DNA from: Mimachlamys varia
Lineage: Eukaryota; Mollusca; Bivalvia; Pectinida; Pectinidae
Direction: 5' to 3'
Length of the DNA: 64,000 nt
Assembly (NCBI GenBank): GCA_947623455.1
Contig: OX392533.1
Location: 30,440,229-30,504,228, forward strand
Notes under the pieces: generated by a model
Seen by the model: the letters and a program-made list of their open reading frames with translations, nothing else
Told to the model about the DNA's origin: nothing
Database searches by the model: none
Made by a program: the position numbers and the translations under genes
Part shown: positions 1-11,568 of the stretch, piece after piece
How the letters are laid out: each line of letters opens with the position of its first letter
Numbering within the stretch: the first letter of the stretch is position 1

Positions 1-1020
1 CGATGATCATGCAATTTGCAATCCGGCAAAGACCCAAGCGTCTGCTAGAATCAATGTAAACGCTAGAACGTTAAGTTGGTTTCGTAATTATGGACTATAT
101 CAACCTGATCTTATGTAAACGTGTTGTGAATACAACGACTTGGAACTGGTAACACGCGTTTGTGCTTTTATCTACAAAGATGTCATGATGTGAGTTTCAT
201 AAGCAGGTTCCCCACTCACCTCCTCATTTATTAGCCTAGTGTATATATGTAAACACCAAGACAACATATACGTCCACTTCAATTCTTTACAACTGCATCA
301 TTAAACAAACACATTGCTTTATATTTATTCGATATTTAATGCAACATGTTCTGATGATATCACTATTCAATAAATGCCATAAATGCTAGAAACTATTTTC
401 TGTGTAATCTGATACCAGGCGAGTGGATGCATTCAAATCAAGCTAAAGCAATCGATAAACCTAGTATCTCAGTAATTTCAACGCATTATGTGATATGGGA
501 AAATCTATACCTCCTTCAATTAAGTCCAGTTGCAGTGAAAGGGGAGGCAATTGAAATAAAAAAACCCAATAATTCTGATTATTTTCCCCAAATTTTAAGT
601 GAAATAGTGTTTTTTGGTTCAATTTTTTCATGCTTTGTTAAATAAGGATTGTTTCTTCATAACATAACTTTAAAAAATCAGTTTTTCATCCACACAATGT
701 TTTGATATTTGAAAATGTTGATGAAAAACATACATATAATTGTTTGTTTTATTGAATAAAAGTTATACGAAACGTAAAATATTTGCCTTCTTTTCTGTTT
801 TATATGTATATATAACGTTAAGATTATAATACATTAAAACGTAATATGTTAGTTGTTGATTTCGCTCATTTTAGTGTTTTCCCTGAAAATATCAGTTTTT
901 CACCCCAAAAAGATTTCTGCAGTTTTTCGACCAATTACAACAAAAATACTTGTTCTTTTTACACTTGTAAACATTTGAGTGAAATTTCATGAAATTCCTA
1001 TGGATATTGACAAAGGAACC
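1..1020. other. No gene recognised
   Basis: AT-rich sequence with only one short ORF (427-645, 72 codons) that resembles nothing I know and has no splice or family signal. I see no tRNA, repeat unit or hairpin that stands out. Confidence 0.5.
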
Positions 1021-1027
1021 GAGTGAC

Positions 1028-3684
1028 CTTAAAGCTGAAAAAGCCTCGTCGTGTATTTCCCTCGTGGATATTGCTGTCGAAAAAACGCTTGAAATATCGC
1101 TTTCACCTTCGTTTCAGACATTCAAAAGATCCGGAATGGCGCTTTGAAGTTTTGAACAAATGTTACATATATCCAGATTCGACGTTGTTCATTGACGCTA
1201 AAATTGGAGCGGTTTATTTTTTTACTTTTACTTTTATTTTTTCAAAACAGGAGCGGTAAATCCGACGAACGATAAACCAAATTGGCATGGCCTAACCAAT
1301 ATTATTACATAGTATTTAATATCCCCATGTGGAGAAGACATGACGCCCAAAAGGGTAACATTACCCTATCCCCCATTTTGGGAGGACGTTTGTGGCCCGA
1401 AGGGGTAACGGCTGTGTATCTCCCCTGCATGTCTAAAGGGAAAGGATCGGAGGCCCATTGAGGATACATTGTCTCTAGAAATCAAAGGATTTGAGGATTC
1501 ACATCCAATGTTTACACGGAAACAACGAGTACAACATTCACATGCTAATTAATTTCTCTAACCTGTTAATGTTAATTTCTTGTGCCCTCTCCTGGGCTCA
1601 TCAAGGGTATATTTATTATGAATACGATTTCAAGTAGACTATATCGCTTTTTCCGTTTGTATAATCACAAGACTGAGATTCAGCTCATCAACAAGTCTGG
1701 ACATATCAGTGACATATACCACGAAGTATAAACATATCATACACACAAGTCTCTTCAAATCATCAAGATGAAAATATTGAATTTAATGATGTATTAATAA
1801 ACAGTATCATTTATATCTTAATCTTACCAGAATTTCTCAACTAGGTTACACCCGTCGTAAGGATGTATGTATGTCCGTAGATGTCTTAGAACACCTTGAA
1901 GAATCCAGGAAGCAAAGTTACTGCCATGCTGATATTTGTATGATGCGTTGTTCCTTCTAGAACGTACTATGTAGGCCGCCTCAACCCAGACTGTAGCACA
2001 GCATAAAAGCCGTAATATGTTGTTAACGTTTCATATTCTACACATGATATAAAAATGCAAGTGTACCAGTTTGTTAGTGCTGTATAAAGACCGATATATA
2101 TCAGTGTATTACAAACGGGTATTTCCAATGTGACGTGGTCACGGTGTAATGCGAAATTGCAGTCTCTCTTAAAAGCGTCTATAAGCTTCTACAAGCGACT
2201 TCAAGCGTCTTCAGAACATTTCTTAAAAATTCCTAGATAAAGTAAGCGACATCAGAAGATATGTTGTTAATATGATAATAATACACCTCTATACCAAATT
2301 TTAACTTCATATTCGAAAAATTGACCGAGTTATGACGATTTTAATGTTTACGATCGGCGCGGTGGCACATGTGTGTGATCGTCTGGACATATTTTGTCCA
2401 GTTTGTCTGGACAAACTTACGTCCTCCCTATCGGGCTTTATTTAGTTTGTCATCAATAGCAATGTGTGTTATAGGACTGTAACAACATTTGCCAAAACAT
2501 TCATTGCTTTAATGTACGAAGTCCTACGTATATACACACACATATGTATGACACGCTAGCGCTGGCTTCTTACAAATTACAATGTCTACACTATGGTCAC
2601 CTAAATCCAATCCACGATAACTCAGTAACTAAGAAACAAATCAGCCTGAAATTTTACATAATGATTTGTTATATTCACGTGAATAACATATCATCTGATG
2701 CCGCTTACTTTATAGATTTATATACGAGATAAAATCTGAAGACGCTTCACGATCTGTGAAGAGTTCTATACACACGTGTGTCACACCTTAAGTCATGGAA
2801 TTTAATTTGTTATTACTCACTCGTTAATTCAAATCCAGACATCAAAAATTACTGAATAAATGTATCATAGTCATGTGAATAACATACCATCTGATGTCGC
2901 TTAGTTTATCAAACATTAAAATCGTCATACCTCGGTCAATTTTTCGAATATCTGGTTGAAATTTAGTACACAAGTGTATTATAGTCATAGTAACTACATA
3001 TCTTCTGGTGTCGCTTACTTTATTCAGTGGTTTTGAAGGTATTGTTTGGCAGCGCTTTTTGAACTGTGCTGAGGTAATACACACATGTGCCGCCCCGCCG
3101 ATCGTAAACATTAAAATCGTCATAACTCGGTCAATTTTTCGAATATGAAGTTAAATTTGGTATATTTTGTATTATTATCATATCAACACCATATCTTCTG
3201 ATGTCGCTTACTTAATTCAGTATTTTTAAAGATATTTTCTGAGAACGCTTGAAGACGCTTTTAAACGCTTGTAGACGCTTTTAAGAGAGACCCCGAAATT
3301 GTGTAGACTTACAAGACCAAGACCTATTAAGTACTGTTAGCTTTATTATCTTGGTTTCACTAGAGAGGTAAGCGTTGCTAACTTTACTGTAATGATATTA
3401 CTATATAGTCTAATGATAAGTATTGTTAGGTTTATCATAATGGGATAACACAATTCTGATGTAAAGCATTGATAGCGTCATCACACTGGCATAACTTCAG
3501 TGTGATGGCTAGCTTTGCACGGTTTATTATCACGTGGTAACTTCAGTCTGGTGGTAAGCATGGTTAGTTTTTTCTCATGTTTCAACTAGGTTCATTTTGT
3601 TAGTATTGTCTTATCATATTGGTATACCGGGTACTAATACTAGTATCTTGAGACTGACGGTAATCATTGCTACCTTTATCACGT
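1028..3684 (+). repeat. Segmental duplication, copy 1
   Basis: This stretch aligns, with small indels, to 17101-18786. Shared landmarks include CTCGTGGATATTGCTGTCG, TTCATTGACGCTAAAATTGG, CTGGGCTCATCAAG and AGTCTAATGATAAGTATTG, all in the same order and orientation. Copy 1 carries about 170 bp (near 1320-1505) that copy 2 lacks, and a 1134-bp foldback element (2160-3293) inserted in it. No coding sequence is recognisable in either copy. The short ORF at 1023-1259 lies in the duplicated part but is not preserved in copy 2, so it is probably not a gene. Confidence 0.75.
2152..3301. mobile_element. 1.1-kb foldback DNA element with 8-bp target duplication
   Basis: The element spans about 2160-3293. 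The two ends are long inverted repeats of roughly 200 bp: the left begins AGTCTCTCTTAAAAGCGTCT, and the right ends with its near-complement AGACGCTTTTAAGAGAGACC. It is flanked by CGAAATTG at 2152-2159 and again at 3294-3301. The paralogous position in copy 2 (about 18213-18222) reads straight through without it, a natural empty site. The interior contains a further partial copy of the arm (about 2890-3040). There is no transposase, so it is non-autonomous. An 8-bp duplication fits hAT or Mutator-like mobilisation, but the superfamily cannot be settled from this. Confidence 0.75.
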
Positions 3685-4054
3685 CTCGTCCCATCCCATG
3701 GTAATGAAAGCAGCTTGGGGTGGGGGCATTTATGTCTCACAGACATTTCTAGTTTCATTTATACGGGTGTTTGACCCTGGTCTATATTATATATAGTGGT
3801 TTATTAATTATTTAAATAGTTTGTGTTAAAAGTTTTTTCATGTTTTCGCAATATTGAGTTCTTTTTAACCTTGTTTTTATTATTTATATTGGTACGGTAC
3901 ATAATATACACATTTTCGTAGTACACGATTTGAAATTATACAGAACTAGTTTAATTTTACTTCTAATTTCATAAATCCTAAATAAAAAGGTTTTACGCAC
4001 CTGACCATTCTGCTTCTACATTAGTTTAGATATTTTGGATTCCCACATTTTGGC

Positions 4055-4106
4055 CACTAGCATCACTGAATAGTCCTAGGAGGACGAAACAGCTGTATGA
4101 TGCAGT
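4055..4106 (+). ncRNA. Hammerhead ribozyme copy D (type I, G8 mutated)
   Basis: A type-I hammerhead layout reads on the plus strand. Stem I 5' strand is CTAGCATCA, the core is CTGAATA, stem II is GTCC-TAGG-AGGAC, then GAAA, then palindromic stem III ACAGCTGT, cleavage position A, and stem I 3' strand TGATGCAG. Stem I can form six pairs. The core position corresponding to G8, the general acid in hammerhead catalysis, is T here, so this copy should be inactive or very weak. The flanks match the intronic copies at 58.7 and 59.45 kb, so it belongs to the same dispersed repeat. Confidence 0.7.
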
Positions 4107-4469
4107 TTAATTGATTTTTTTTGGCATACTGTATCTATCTTATTTCATGAACATTTAAATCTATGAAGGTAATTTCTTCTTGTAACGATTGATGACCTTA
4201 AAATACATGTGAATACAATATGAATAATTAGATTGAATATTGCAGTCCAGGAACTCATAAAGGCTCATTAGGACTGATCTGTATTATTGTATCACAGGAA
4301 ATATGTATTGTAACATATAAACTTCAATAATTCATAAAAATGATTAACACGTATGATATTTCCACCCTGCAATGAATTTGTGACACTAAAATATACATAG
4401 GGATGTTCAAATGATATAAAAAATTCCATAAAAATGCATATTTTTTTTACAATAAAGTTCAATTTTCAT

Positions 4470-7400
4470 GTATGCTCATTGTTCAGGTATGTTCCTTGAA
4501 CATGTATGTTTATTTTACATGTGAACATGTATTTACATGTAAGCTCTCTGCAAATGTATATTCACTGTACAATTTTATTCATTCTATAATATGTCCAATG
4601 TGCATATATGATTATCGTTATAAACGAATGTTCATTGCATATGAATGTTTATTATGCATTTGTGTTCAGTTTCAGTACATGTACATGCTTTTTAATACAT
4701 ATGAATATCATTATATATGTATGCTTACTGATTCATTGCTCATTGTACATGTTTGTTCTTTGTACATGTATGCTCATTGTACATGCATGCTCTTTGTACA
4801 TAAATGCTTATTGTACATGTATACTCTTTGTACATGTATGTTCTTTGTACATGCTTGCTCATTGTACATGTATGCTCATTGTACATATATGCTCATTGTA
4901 CATGTATGCTCATTGTACATGTATGTTCATTGTGCATTTAAGTTTATTGTACATGTATGCGCATTGTATATGAATCCTTATTGTGCATTTAAGTTTATTG
5001 TAAATGTATCCGCATTGTATATGTATGCCAACTGTACATTTTTCTCATTGTTCATGTATGCTCACTGTACATGTATGCTCATTGTACATACATACTCATT
5101 GTAAATGCATGCTCACTGTACCTGAATGCCCGTTGTTTATATATGTTCATTGTAAATGTGTCATATTGTACACGCTTTCTCATTGTACATGTATGTTCAT
5201 TGCACATGTATGTTTATTGTACATGTATTTCCATTGTACATGTATGCTCATTGTACGTGTATACTCATTGTACGTGTATGCTTTTTTTTACATGTATGCT
5301 CATTGTACAGGTATGTTCATTGTACAGGTATGTTCATTGTACAGGTATGTTCATTGTACATGTATGCTCATTGTACGTGTATGCTTTTTTTTTACATGTA
5401 TGTTCATTGTACAGGTATGTTCATTGTACAGGTATGTTCATTGTACAGGTATGTAAATTGTACATGCTGGTTAATTGCGAAGTAATAACAATTTAAACAG
5501 GTATGATCGATGTTTATTAACGTTTCTTGGAAATTTATCACATTGTATTACCATTGTTAATGCATGCTTGTTGTTCGTTGTATATGTTTGTTCATTGTAC
5601 ATGAATGTTAATAATGTAACATAAAAGTTTATTGTATACGTACGTTCATTGTATATGTATTTTTACTGTATATGTATTTTTACTGTACATGTAGTTTTAC
5701 TGTACATGTATTTTTACTGTACATGCATTTTTACTGTACATGTATTTTTACTGTACATGTATGTGTATTGTGCATGCATGCTCATTGTACATGTATGCTC
5801 ATTGTTCATATACTGTTAAACCGTAAATTTCGTTAATGTCGTGGGGATATGAGGAACGACGAAATTAAAAGACAAACGAAATTTTCACTCTCAACAATCT
5901 TTATTTCAGCTTTTGTATACAACGAAATTTCCCCTCAACGAAAAGGTTTCTAGTCTCCATACAACGAAATTTTACCACAACCAAATTAAATGTTTTTACA
6001 ATATGTTAATTGTATATTATGTCATTGTACATGTAAATGTATGTTCACTGTACATGGATGCTCATTGTACATGTATGCTCATTGTTCAAGAATGTTTATT
6101 GTACATGTATGTTCACTGTACATGTATCCTCATTGTTCATGTGTGCTCATTGTACATGTATACTCATTGTACACGTATGCTCATTGTACATGTATATCAT
6201 TGTACATGTATGCTCATTGTACATGTATGCTCATTGTACATGTATGCTCATTGTACATGTATGTTCATTGTACATGTTTGTTTATTGTACATGTATGGTC
6301 ACTATACATGTATGCTCATTGCATAAATATGCTTATTGTACATGTATGTTCATTGTTCTTGTATGCTCGTTGTACATGTATGTTCATTGTACATGTTTGT
6401 TTATTGTACATGTATGCTCATTTTACATGTATGCTCATTGTACATGTATGCTCATTGTACATGTATGCTCATTGTACATGTTTGTTCATTGTACATGTTT
6501 GTTTATTGTACATATATGCTCATTGTACATGTATGTTCACTGTACATGTATGTCCACTGTAGATGTATGTTCATTGTACATGTTTGTTCACTGTACATGT
6601 ATGTTCACTGTAGATGTATGTTCATTGTATATGAATTATTATTGAACATGTATACTCATTGTACATTTATTTTCATTGTACATGTATGCTCATTGCATAT
6701 GTATGTTTATTGTACATGTATGCTCATTGTACATGTATGCTTATTGTACATGTATGCTCATTGTACATGTATGCTAATTGCATATGTATGTTTATTGTAC
6801 ATGAATGCTAATTGTACATGTATGTTCATTGTACATGTATGTTCATTGTACATGTATGTTCACTGTACATGTATGTTCACTGTTCATGCATGTTACCTGT
6901 ACATGTATGTTCATTGTACATGTATGTTCACTGTATATGTATGCTCATTGTACATGTATGCTCATTGTACAAGAATGTTTATTGTACATGTATGCTTATT
7001 GTACATGTATGTTCACTGTACATGTATCCTCATTGTTCATGTATGCTCACTGTACATGTATGTTCACTGTACATGTATGCTCATTGTACATGTATGCTCA
7101 TAGTGCATGTATGTTCATTGTACATGTATGTTACCTGTATATGTATGTTCATTGTACATGTATGTTCACTGTACATGTATCCTCATTGTTCATGTATGTT
7201 CACTGTACGTGTATGTTCACTATACATGTATGTCCACAGTAGATGTATGTTCACTGTACATGTATGTTCACTGTACATGTATGCTCATTGTAAATGTATG
7301 CCCATGGTACATGTATGTTTATTGTACATGTATGTTCACTGTACATGTATGTTCATTGTACATGTATGTTCACTGTACATGTATGTTCTCTGTTCATATA

Positions 7401-9030
7401 TGTTCATTGTACATGTATGTTCACTGTACATGTATGTTCACTGTTCATGTATGTTACCTGTACATGTATGTTCATTGTACATGTATGTTCACTGTATATG
7501 TATGCTCATTGTACATATATGCTCATTGTACAAGAATGTTTATTGTACATGTATGCTTATTGTACATGTATGTTCACTGTACATGTATCCTCATTGTACA
7601 TGTATGTTCACTGTACATGTATGTTCACTGTACATGTATGCTCATTGTACATGTATGCTCATGGTACATGTATGTTCATTGTACATGTATGTTACCTGTA
7701 TATGTATGTTCATTGTAAATGTATGTTCACTGTACATGGATGCTCATTGTACATGTATGCTCATTGTTCAAGAATGTTTATTGTACATGTATGTTCACTG
7801 TACATGTATCCTCATTGTTCATGTATGTTCACTGTACATGTATGTCCACTGTAGATGTATGATCATTGTACATGTTTGTTCATTGTACATGTATGCTCAT
7901 TGCACATGTATGCTTATTGCATATGGATGTTTATTGCACATGTATGCTCATTGCACATGCATATTCATTGTAAATTGTACGTGCATGTTCATTTTACATA
8001 TATGTTCATTGTACATGCATGTATGTTTATTGCACATGAATGGTCATTTTGCATGTATGTTCACTGTACATGTATTTTTATTGTGCATGTATGCTCATTG
8101 TACATGGATGTTTTTCGTAAATTTATGCTCATTGTATGTTCATTGTACATGTATGCTCATTGTACATGTATGTTCACTGTACATGTATTTTCATTGTATA
8201 TGTATGTTCATTGTACATTTATGTTCACTGTTCATGTATGTTCACTGTTCATGTGTGGTTATTGTAAATGTATGCTCATTGTACATGTATGTTCACTGTA
8301 CATGTATGTTCACTGTACATGTATGTTCACTGTACATGTATGTTCATTGTACATGTATGTTCACTGTACATGTATGTTCACTGTAGATGTATGTTCATTA
8401 TACATGTATGTTCGTTGTACATGTATGTTCATTGTACATGTATGTTCACTGTACATGTATATTCACTGTACATGTATGTTCATTGTACATGAATGTTCAT
8501 TGTACATGAATGTTCATTGTACATTTATGTTCACTGTTCATGTATGTTCACTGTACATGTATGTTTATTGTACATATATGCTCATTGTACATGTTGTCAC
8601 TGTACATGTATGTTCACTGTACATGCATGTTCATTGTACATGTATGTTCACTGTAGATGTATGTTCATCGTACATGTATGTTCATTGTACATGTATGTTC
8701 ACTGTACATGTATGGTCACTGTACATGCATGTTCATTGTGCATGTATGTTCACTGTACATGTATGGTCACTGTACATGCATGTTTATTGTACATGTATGT
8801 TTATTGTACATTTATGTTCACTGTTCATGTATGTTCACTGTTCATGTGTGGTTATTGTACATGTATGCTCATTGTACATGTATGTTCACTGTACATGTAT
8901 GTTTACTGTACATATATGCTCATTGTACATGTATGTTCACTGTACAAGTTTGTTCACTGTACGTGTATGTTCACTGTAGATGTATGTTAACAGTACATGC
9001 ATGTTGTTTGTACATATATGTCATCACCAT
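4470..9030. repeat. 17-bp satellite array (about 4.3 kb of repeats)
   Basis: The monomer is ATTGTACATGTATGCTC and variants (GTTC for GCTC, CACTG for CATTG), repeated roughly 250 times head to tail. Each unit contains the palindrome TACATGTA. The unit has no stop triplet in any plus-strand frame, and 17 is not a multiple of 3. All three frames therefore stay open for hundreds of codons with the same 17-residue pseudo-peptide, while the minus strand has a TGA per unit. The long ORFs here (up to 524 codons) are artefacts. A higher-order period of 561 bp (33 monomers) is visible between 6.85-7.2 and 7.4-7.75 kb. Near 5640-5760 the units drift to a TTTTTACTGTACATGTA form. Confidence 0.95.
5812..6012. 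repeat. Non-satellite insertion in the 17-bp array
   Basis: About 200 bp without the 17-bp period interrupts the satellite. It contains several AACGAAATTT/AAATTTCGTT motifs in both orientations, a small internally repetitive segment. It looks like a dispersed repeat that landed in the array. No coding potential is seen. Confidence 0.5.
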
Positions 9031-10060
9031 GCTCTTGTGCACAATTTTACCATGCTTTTATACAGAACCAGGTATGAACTAAACTCAGATATTTAATACC
9101 GTCATTCAGTATTTCAAAACCGAAATGCTAATGAAATCATTGAAATAACAGAAAGCAGCCAAGAGAGAAAGTTGTGCACACTGCTCAACAAAATATAACG
9201 AATGTAAATAAAAAGGTCCGTTTTAAATTCATCCTGCAAATATTATAACCAGGAGTAACTTACATTTGAAATAAAAAAAAAACGAAAAAAACAAAAGAAA
9301 CTTATTTTAGCTTCAACTAGCTTAAATATCGATATCTAAGCTTGCAGCCAGTTAGTCTTCTTATTCTTTAGGTCAAATTTATAAACTTAAACAAATGTTT
9401 TTGAAACAGGCCCAATATACGTAACTTTCGGCGAAACTTGAATGAAGCGAAAATGAAGCCTTAAAACTTATTATATTTTTAAATTTAATTAAGATTAACT
9501 GATATCAGCAATATTCAAGATGAATTCTTAACGGTTACCGGTACAGGAAGAGTTGAAACACGGTATTTGTAAACACGCGTTCATTTCGAACTGTCTTCTA
9601 CTTTCGGTTTGTGGGCCCACCCTGAATTATTTTCATTTCTTTGGATTTTTTTGACAAGAGTTTCTTGTTAGTTACCGCTCAGATCTACTTCGTTTTAGGC
9701 TTATTTTTGCATGGTTATCAACTGGATTTTATTTTCATAATTTTTCTGAATCCCGAAACAAGTCGTACGTATAATGGGCTTTTAATTCATGTGAAATGAC
9801 TGCATTGGACCCGAACTATTTGATATTTTAGGCAGTCATTTTTCTTTACCGATCAGTCTCGACGTTTCGTTAGCATAACTTAGGACCGAGAGAAAAAATC
9901 TATCGAGTGTAAACAGACGGAAGGTTAACTGACTAAGGTCGAAAGGCGATTTCAATAACAAACCATCCAAGTAATAAAGGTCTTTACATCTGATGGTAAC
10001 GATACAAATTTGTATATATACCGCATTATCACTTTTATTCAAAATCGCGGTTAAACCGTC
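9031..10060. other. No gene recognised
   Basis: Ordinary AT-rich sequence after the satellite. The only ORF of note (9836-10084, minus, 82 codons) has no recognisable family, no flanking splice signals and no clear start context. Confidence 0.45.
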
Positions 10061-10065
10061 GACGA

Positions 10066-10640
10066 ACATTGTCCAGTTATGCATTCGCTAAATTTTTAAT
10101 AGATCTGTTTTATTTGGTGGGATTAGCAAATACAATATTGACATGTACCCCTGAAGCTACTTTGCATGTTCGGTCTTTTAAAAAGAGTTATTTCCCTTTT
10201 ATTTAAAAAAATGAACACACTTTTATCCGGCTATGCATCCGCTCACTTTTCAATGGATTTGGTTTAAAAAATGGGAATCAAATCTTCAACATCTGCACCC
10301 TGAAGTAATTTGGCATGTTCGACACTTTACAGAGAATCATCCCATTTTTATATAAAAATGAACACAATATTGTGCGGCTATGCATTCTCACTGTTTTCAG
10401 TGGCTCTTTTTTGTGTTACGTGATCATTGATGATAGGAGTGGCAGAGTGCATTATATTGATTATTTCTTATTTGGTTATGATTTCCATAAGGAAGTCATA
10501 TATAATATATAAAGGTTAGACAACGAATGGTTGCTTGATATGGAATTTATTTCACTCTCGTTAATTATTTTTTTAAAGTTACAAAAGACATTCGCTTTGG
10601 ATATGGAATTTATTTCACTCTCGTTAATTATTTTATATTT
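10066..10640 (+). repeat. Diverged tandem duplications
   Basis: Three diverged units of about 150 bp follow one another. They are marked by ATGAACACA...CGGCTATGCATCCGCTCA, TATGCATTCTCACTGTTTTC and a first, more diverged TTATGCATTCGCTAAATTTT. A separate near-exact direct repeat of about 35 bp (GGATATGGAATTTATTTCAC onward) occurs at 10536 and 10597. The ORF at 10315-10512 runs through these repeats and is probably spurious. Confidence 0.5.
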
Positions 10641-10982
10641 ACATTTGCGCTGCAACCCACTTTATGAAAATTAACAGCAAAAATGCCCTTTATAAAACTA
10701 TGAAAGCAATGGTTCTCGAGACGTAGCACGTGATTTCATTATGACGTCATAGATCAAGCTTGTTCAACGAGAGTCTTGTCGCTCCGCTTCGAATAACATG
10801 GAGAATGCCCTTGCGTCAAACGCTCAAAAGAATAATTATTATCATTGGCGCGAATTTTATTCAAACTGGGCTGTTCCGCATATGTCGTTTAAATGACGAC
10901 ACATATACAAACGCAGGTAATAAACTATTAATTGCAAAAAATATCAATAAAGTTAAGCAATTGTTCTATGGTAAAAATGTAA

Positions 10983-11157
10983 ATATAAGGATTGAAAGTC
11001 ATTTTTTTTTAACTTTCATAGTGATATGAAAGGTCAGCCGTTACATCCATATTCAGCATGAAGCCCTAGCCCTAGCGGGCTTCATTCAATATGGATGTAA
11101 CGGCTGACCTTTCATAGCACTATGAAAGTTAAAAAAATGACTTTCAATCCTTATTTA
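10983..11157. mobile_element. Foldback MITE, nearly perfect hairpin
   Basis: Two arms of about 80 bp are near-perfect reverse complements: the left reads from AAGGATTGAAAGTCATTT to AGCATGAAGCCC, and the right from GGGCTTCATTCAATATGG to ATGACTTTCAATCCTT. They are separated by a loop of about 10 bp. The close match between arms suggests a recent insertion. It lies about 400 bp downstream of the Mab-21-like gene stop codon, possibly within its 3' UTR or just past it. The target duplication is not clear. Confidence 0.8.
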
Positions 11158-11308
11158 AAAGTTACAAAAGACACGGTTTGGGTTATACCACCATAACATA
11201 AAAAAATAGATTCATGTTAATCCTTAAATGTATTTCACGAGTGAGGCTAATATGATTAAATAGTCACATGAGTGAAATATATTACTGAAGATGCTGTCAA
11301 ATATTCTG

Positions 11309-11314
11309 TTTATT
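11309..11314 (-). promoter_or_regulatory. Candidate polyadenylation signal AATAAA
   Basis: On the minus strand an AATAAA hexamer lies about 255 nt beyond the TAA stop of the Mab-21-like gene. No other supporting element was identified, so this is only a position-based candidate. Confidence 0.3.
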
Positions 11315-11568
11315 TCTTTTTTTATAGCAAAACCTACCCGGGCAGCTTTTCATCTCCCAAATATCGTTTCTAAGCAGTGTTTTAATTGTTCAAATCAGAC
11401 GAGGCTTTCACAAATGAAAAGTATCATATTACCACTAATGAGAAATATCACTTTCAGAGAATGGTAATGTTTCGTTATCTATACCGGTGAATATGTAATT
11501 AAACAAATGTGATAGATAGGTTAAATACTGACTAGTTGTACATGTAAAACACTGTCGTCTGGTTTTCG

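Noticed and set aside
4472..9082. Many overlapping plus-strand ORFs of 120-524 codons rich in Cys, Tyr, His and Met
   Set aside because: They are three-frame readings of a 17-bp satellite without stop triplets; all give the same 17-residue period, with no start selection, splice logic or sequence constraint beyond the monomer.
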